Source of the DNA: Musa acuminata AAA Group
Taxonomy: Eukaryota; Streptophyta; Magnoliopsida; Zingiberales; Musaceae
Assembly: GCF_036884655.1 (NCBI RefSeq)
Contig: NC_088355.1
Coordinates: 36,795,001-36,859,000, forward strand
Length of the DNA: 64,000 bases
Direction: 5' to 3'
Shown here: positions 60,001-64,000 of the stretch, piece by piece
Numbering within the stretch: position 1 is the first letter of the stretch
Layout of the letters: each line of letters opens with the position of its first letter
Made by a program: the position numbers and the translations under genes
Notes under the pieces: generated by a model
Seen by the model: the letters and a program-made list of their open reading frames with translations, nothing else
Databases searched by the model: none
What the model was told of the DNA's origin: nothing

Positions 60001-60807
60001 ACAGGTACTTCTGATATTTAGAAAGAAATTTATTTGAATTAGCCAATATTATTTACAGAAATTTATTCCTCACATGTACTCTTGGGCAATCGCATCCAAT
60101 TTTAATGCTAAAATGGACATAGAAGTTGCCTATAATACTTACAAAACTAGATTTAACACTATTTGATTTAAAATAGAATATCTAATCTACTTTAGACTCT
60201 ACAGTATTTGGAACTAATAAAGTTTCCTGAATGGACATGACTAAAATTTGCCTGAACCAGCTGGTACTTATGCTTCTTATTCCTGTGAAACCATCGATTA
60301 GAGATAATGCTTAAGATTGACGTTATGGAGTTTTGTGCTTATAATCACTGTATTGCATCTGGTTGCAGGTGGATATGACTGCGCTGAGGCAGATGGGAGA
60401 CAATGACCTCAAAGAATTGGGAATTCCCATGGTGACTTTACATTGCTTTCAATGTCTTCTTTTGCTTGTATATTATCCACAATTAGGCTTTTCCTGAAGT
60501 AAATTTCTCAACATATTATTCCTGAAGTACCTGTTTATAAGATTAATTCAATTGTTTGATATATTTTACCTTGTCCAAATAAAGAACTTTGACAAACTAC
60601 TTGCCATATTTGAACAATAGTTCATTTGAATATTTTTAGTTTGTCGTTTTAATTTGATAGTTTCTGTTCTTAGTTACATGTATGTAGTTCTTGTTTTGTC
60701 TTTTATTAAAGCTTGAAACTAACATTTCTTCTATGTAGGGCCCTAGGAAGAAAATCCTTCTTGCAGTGTTATCTCAAGAAGCAAGACATCCACAACGGCA
60801 ACGGTGA
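54069..60807 (+). CDS. SAM-domain (sterile alpha motif) protein
   Basis: Plant SAM-domain protein of unknown function; SAM domains mediate protein-protein or RNA contacts. Seven exons (54069-54116, 54668-54813, 55941-56008, 56092-56618, 58971-59051, 60369-60431, 60739-60807) join in phase to 333 residues. It begins MSARPQFTITLGRSGQVVKR, with basic RARP. Residues 88-263 are basic, Ser/Arg-rich and probably disordered (RRDDLRWKLINKSLSRRR, SPDRLISAPRRISPSRR). The C-terminal SAM domain covers about 264-330: PLTVSGLLHSLGLGKYAVLF, then VDMTALRQMGDNDLKELGIP, then GPRKKILLAVLSQEA. This matches the helices and the D-L-K-x-L-G-I signature of SAM domains. The join between exons 3 and 4 crosses only 83 bases with a weak pyrimidine tract and is the least certain. 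Intron 4 (2.4 kb) and intron 5 (1.3 kb) are gene-free. Confidence 0.92.
56619..58970. other. Intron 4 of the SAM-domain gene
   Basis: 2.4 kb of AT-rich intron. Nothing recognisable; the reading frames present are short and unmatched. Confidence 0.6.
59472..60001 (-). mobile_element. TRIM (terminal-repeat retrotransposon in miniature), 530 bp
   Basis: Two direct repeats of 166 bases, 59472-59637 and 59836-60001, share segments such as GTTTGACCTAAAC, GAAGTTGATAGTAGTACA and GGACTAATC..GGTGTTA. Read on the minus strand, the LTR starts TGTAACACC. Directly inside it lies TTTGGTATCAGAGCTGACC, matching the initiator-Met tRNA primer-binding site (TGGTATCAGAGC). A purine tract (GAAGGGAAAAAT) precedes the other LTR. 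The ~200-base interior codes for nothing, so the element is non-autonomous. The two LTRs have diverged noticeably, so the insertion is not recent. I see no clear target-site duplication. Confidence 0.85.
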
Positions 60808-62038
60808 GAAAACCAAATGCCAGTTGATTTTGGGTTTGTTTTTGTTATGGCAATTGAGACACCAAATTGTAGGATCTTATCCTCAATTAACGCTTATTTT
60901 CATACCCATCTTTGGAATCTAATGTTCTCAGATGATTAAACCTTTCATTCATCAGTGGCAATTGAAACCTTTTTCAAATTGGTGTTGCACAATTTTATCC
61001 TTGCACTTGCTAAATAATGCGGGACACAGAGCTTGAAAAAGCATTAAAAGTGGTCCTTTCTATGCAGTATTTAGAGATGAAAGTAGTTGGTGTTACGGTT
61101 AGCTAGATAACTTATTTAATCATTTCATTGACTGAAACGAAGACCTCTGCAACAAGACAACTTATTTATACACATGCACCAATTATTTGTTTTTCCTTAC
61201 CTTGAAGGTTGCTGGATTCGCTCAATGTAAGTAGATTGAAGGTTTCTTTTGTTTTTCTCGAGGCATTTTCTAGCTGTGTGTGTCAAGTATGTCATTTAAA
61301 AAATATCATATGTTCTGTACAAACCTGTCCTTGGGTTTTTGTCTCTCTCGGAACAATTTGAGGCAAGTTGCCATAAATAATGATTATTTATCTGTCATGT
61401 AGAGAAATTCTTTAGATTTGGTCAGTGGAAGGGAGAATTGACGTGATGCCTTCTTTGAAGAGCATCCTCGATTAATCTTATGGATTCAAGGGAAGAGTTC
61501 CTTTGTGTTGACTATGGAGCTTATACTTTATTGTATTGATAGATCACTAATGACCAGTGTTGATATTGTGTTTAGTTATTGATGAAAGATCATAATGGTT
61601 TGTTGGGTCAATCTTCTCAAGGGCGGAATTGATCTAAAGACCCGGTCAATCTACCGGCCAACAATACCATGATGGCTTGTTGGACCAACCAACACCATCA
61701 ACTGTATTCAACTGTTATAATAGCTCCCAAATGTTACCTCATCCAACCTGCTTTTGAAAGGTACGGAAACAAGTCACACACCGGAAGCTCCAACAAGGAT
61801 TAAAAAAAAAAAAAAGAGAGAGAAGAAATTAAGATAAAAGGAACAAATTTACACACATCCGAATCCACCAAGCCTTGTCCACATGGCCGTTCCCAAATAG
61901 TTACGGAAGAGCTTACAAACAAAGACGTACAAGCTTCCATTCTTCCACAGACTACCAACTCAACGAGCTCACCATCCCTCGCTCGGTAAGAGAGAGATGA
62001 AAGGCGAGGCAAACTCTAACGCACTCGGCCGAGTTGAC
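60808..62038. other. Intergenic region between convergent genes
   Basis: 3' regions of the SAM-domain gene (+) and the U-box gene (-). No gene recognised. A poly-A run lies at about 61802-61815. Confidence 0.55.
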
Positions 62039-63907
62039 TCAGAACTTGGCTGAGTTGGCTGAGTTGATCCCGGTCGGCCTGTTATCGAAAACGTTGCGTC
62101 GCGGCCGAAGCGACATCAGCCCGTCCGAGAGGGCGCTACTGACGTCGTCCCCCGCATCGAACCCCAGGGAGGCCACGGCCTCATTGTCGCCTTCCTCCTC
62201 TTGGATCGCCCTCAGTGTCCTCCTTGCCATCTCCCCCCGGGGCCCTCTTCCGCCGCCCTCCGTCACCACCCTCGTCAGCTCCTGCTCCGCTCCCGCCGCC
62301 TTCGCCAGGCCCCGGAACCGTAGGCTCCCTTGGCTCATCCAGTATAGCACCGCCACGCAGTGCTCCTCCTCCGCTGCCTCCAGCGGCGGCCCCCTCATGA
62401 GCGCCACCAGTGCCGCCACTGCGCCGGCGTCCATCAGCGCTGCGCGCCCCTCGTTGCAGCTGGCTAGGTTATGGATCACCATCAACGCTATCCTCGCTGG
62501 CTTCGTGCCCTGCCCCAGAGTGGCCGCCTCTTCCTCCCTCTCCCTCGCGACCGCGAGCAGCGCGTGGACTGCTCCCGGAGCGCGCGCGATCTTGGACCGG
62601 TTGGCGGCGGCGAGGGAGAGGTGGTAGAGCGCCATCCCTGCGTCGCGACGGGGGCGGGGGCCGTCGGCGGAGGGTCGGGCGAATAGGTTAAGGAGCGGCG
62701 GGATGGCGCCCAAGACGCCGATCGTGGTGCGATTCTCGTCCTGGAGGGCGAGGCCGAACAAAGCGCCGGCTGCGTGGTCGCGGGCCTCCGAATGGCCCCT
62801 CCGGAGCACCTCCACGATCGCCGGCACTATCCCCGACCTCAAGATCCTAACTTTATTCACCGGCTCCAGCGAAAGGTTCGCCAACGCCGCGGCAGTGTTG
62901 ATTTGGACGGCAGCGCAGGACGAGAGGAGCATAGGCCGGAGAGCGCCGAGGAGTTGCGGGGTGCAGAGGGCGACGCGCCGGTCGCAGCTCTCCCTCGTGG
63001 CCTGTCGGAGGGCTGCCGCGGCGGATTCTTGGTCCCCCTCATCCAAATCCGTCAACTTGGTCAACACCTCTTCCATCGCATCGGTCGTCCTCCGCGAGGG
63101 CGAATTGGTGAATCTTGGAGCTTGCTCTCGACCTAATCTTTCGTCGACGACCACGATCTCAGAAGAAGAATAGGAAGATGACGAGTGATAAGAGGATGAC
63201 GACGGAGTAGACGCCGACGAAAAGCTTGAGGATTTGTTCTTCCCTCGTTGTCGCTCGGAGAGAGGGGGAGAAGTGGTGGGGTTCATCGTCTGCTTCGACT
63301 CCTCCAACACCGATGGCAAGATGCCATCTTTCGCATCCTTTCCGCCATCAACGAACTCGGAAGCTCGCAATTCCATACCTTTTTCTTTACCTCCATTGCA
63401 GACTTCATCTTTTCCGTCTTTTCCACCACCAGAGAGTACCGCTGCCGAGCCGGTGGCGACAGAGGCAGCAGCAGAGGGAGGGAGAGGTTGATCTTGGGGC
63501 ATGAGGCGGCGGACAATGGCCACGGCGGCTTCCGGGGGGATGGGAAGGGGAGGGGGGAGGCCGCAGCGGGAGCACCAGGCGACGATGGCGGCCTTGAGGG
63601 CGGCGTTGGAGATGAGGAGGAGGGGCGGCGCAGCTGCCGGCGAGGAGAAGGGGAGGTGGAGATCAAGGGGAAGGCCTGGTGGAGGAAAGGCGAGGTCGAG
63701 GCAGGCCTGGATGCAGCTGCGCTCGAAGGTGTGACCGGAGGGGATGATGACGGGATCAGCCATGATGGAGCGGGAGATGGGGCAGAGGAACTCCACCGGC
63801 ATCTCCGCCGTGAAGGAGGGCGCGGGCGAAGTCGATGCGGAGGTCGACGGCGAGGTGGCCACCGACCGGCGGAAGGACAGCTTCCATCGCTGCTTACTAC
63901 TTCCCAT
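62039..63907 (-). CDS. U-box/ARM-repeat E3 ubiquitin ligase (PUB38-41 type)
   Basis: Plant U-box protein that would ubiquitinate substrates together with an E2, in the cytosol or nucleus. The single exon encodes 622 residues, somewhat longer than related Arabidopsis PUB38-41 proteins. The basic N-terminus (SSKQRWKLSFRRS) precedes the U-box at about 36-115: EMPVEFLCPISRSIMADPVI, IPSGHTFERSCIQACLD, then an Ala/Pro-rich insert before NAALKAAIVAWCSRCGLP. The middle (about 140-280) is Ser/Gly-rich and probably disordered, with a poly-Ser stretch. ARM-type repeats follow from about 290: AAVQINTAAALANLSLEPVN, ARDHAAGALFGLALQDENRT, RRDAGMALYHLSLAAANRSK, IALMVIHNLASCNEGRAALM. The longer U-box, with the insert between its two halves, suits the PUB38-41 subgroup. 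The start in TTCCCATG is the first ATG of the frame; the promoter lies beyond the window's end. High GC creates long open frames on the opposite strand that are shadows. Confidence 0.95.
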   Translation of the reverse strand: MGSSKQRWKLSFRRSVATSPSTSASTSPAPSFTAEMPVEFLCPISRSIMADPVIIPSGHTFERSCIQACLDLAFPPPGLPLDLHLPFSSPAAAPPLLLISNAALKAAIVAWCSRCGLPPPLPIPPEAAVAIVRRLMPQDQPLPPSAAASVATGSAAVLSGGGKDGKDEVCNGGKEKGMELRASEFVDGGKDAKDGILPSVLEESKQTMNPTTSPPLSERQRGKNKSSSFSSASTPSSSSYHSSSSYSSSEIVVVDERLGREQAPRFTNSPSRRTTDAMEEVLTKLTDLDEGDQESAAAALRQATRESCDRRVALCTPQLLGALRPMLLSSCAAVQINTAAALANLSLEPVNKVRILRSGIVPAIVEVLRRGHSEARDHAAGALFGLALQDENRTTIGVLGAIPPLLNLFARPSADGPRPRRDAGMALYHLSLAAANRSKIARAPGAVHALLAVAREREEEAATLGQGTKPARIALMVIHNLASCNEGRAALMDAGAVAALVALMRGPPLEAAEEEHCVAVLYWMSQGSLRFRGLAKAAGAEQELTRVVTEGGGRGPRGEMARRTLRAIQEEEGDNEAVASLGFDAGDDVSSALSDGLMSLRPRRNVFDNRPTGINSANSAKF

Positions 63908-64000
63908 GTCGGCTCGATTCCTAGTCCAAGCCAGCCATTCTTGGTATCCTTCGATCCCTTTCTTTTCTTGGCTCTCTGTCTCTCTGGTGGAAGGAGAAGA

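Noticed and set aside
62034..63734. Plus-strand frames of up to 197 codons over the U-box gene
   Set aside because: Antisense shadows of a GC-rich single exon; Ser/Pro/Arg-rich with no motif.

Overview
This is a window of nuclear DNA from a flowering plant, most likely a commelinid monocot. Introns are GT-AG. Intergenic DNA and introns are AT-rich, while several single-exon genes (matrix metalloproteinase, JINGUBANG-like WD40, U-box) are strongly GC-rich, the two-class base composition typical of monocots. The retroelement style would suit Zingiberales or palms, but the species cannot be fixed from this sequence alone.

Layout. 0.27-2.7 kb (-): a SAUR auxin-response gene with an intron, and a likely leader exon and promoter near 2.6 kb. 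3.06-4.18 kb (-): a complete five-exon JAZ/TIFY jasmonate repressor with a G-box upstream. 4.2-9.3 kb: AT-rich, gene-free DNA holding long TA repeats and a clean solo LTR (7301-8556) flanked by TAATT target duplications. 9.50-9.93 kb (+): a broken DUF985 cupin gene. 10.54-14.36 kb (-): a five-exon seven-transmembrane GPR107/108-type (GOST) gene. 15.33-34.81 kb (-): one 14-exon AAA-ATPase gene, about 19.5 kb long, whose 7.2-kb fourth intron holds a dead RTE-type LINE and four tandem copies of a ~712-bp unit. 36.47-37.56 kb (-): a matrix metalloproteinase. 40.7-41.05 kb (-): an unrecognised small reading frame. 41.9-43.18 kb (+): a seven-bladed WD40 protein of the JINGUBANG type. 43.2-48.2 kb: no ordinary gene, but a GC-richer island near 45.3-45.8 kb contains a site with the layout of an endogenous target mimic for miR166. 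48.23-52.74 kb (+): the six-exon catalytic subunit of ferredoxin-thioredoxin reductase. 54.07-60.81 kb (+): a seven-exon SAM-domain gene with a 530-bp TRIM retroelement in intron 5. 62.04-63.91 kb (-): a U-box/ARM E3 ligase.

The genes do not form one pathway and stand as independent transcription units. Several belong to hormone or stress circuits: SAUR (auxin), JAZ (jasmonate), the U-box ligase and the metalloproteinase. The FTR subunit links photosynthetic electron flow to thioredoxins. Exon boundaries below were read by hand from GT/AG sites, reading phase and family motifs; phases join without a frame break in every multi-exon model. The most interesting non-standard signal is the putative miR166 target mimic at 45676-45699.
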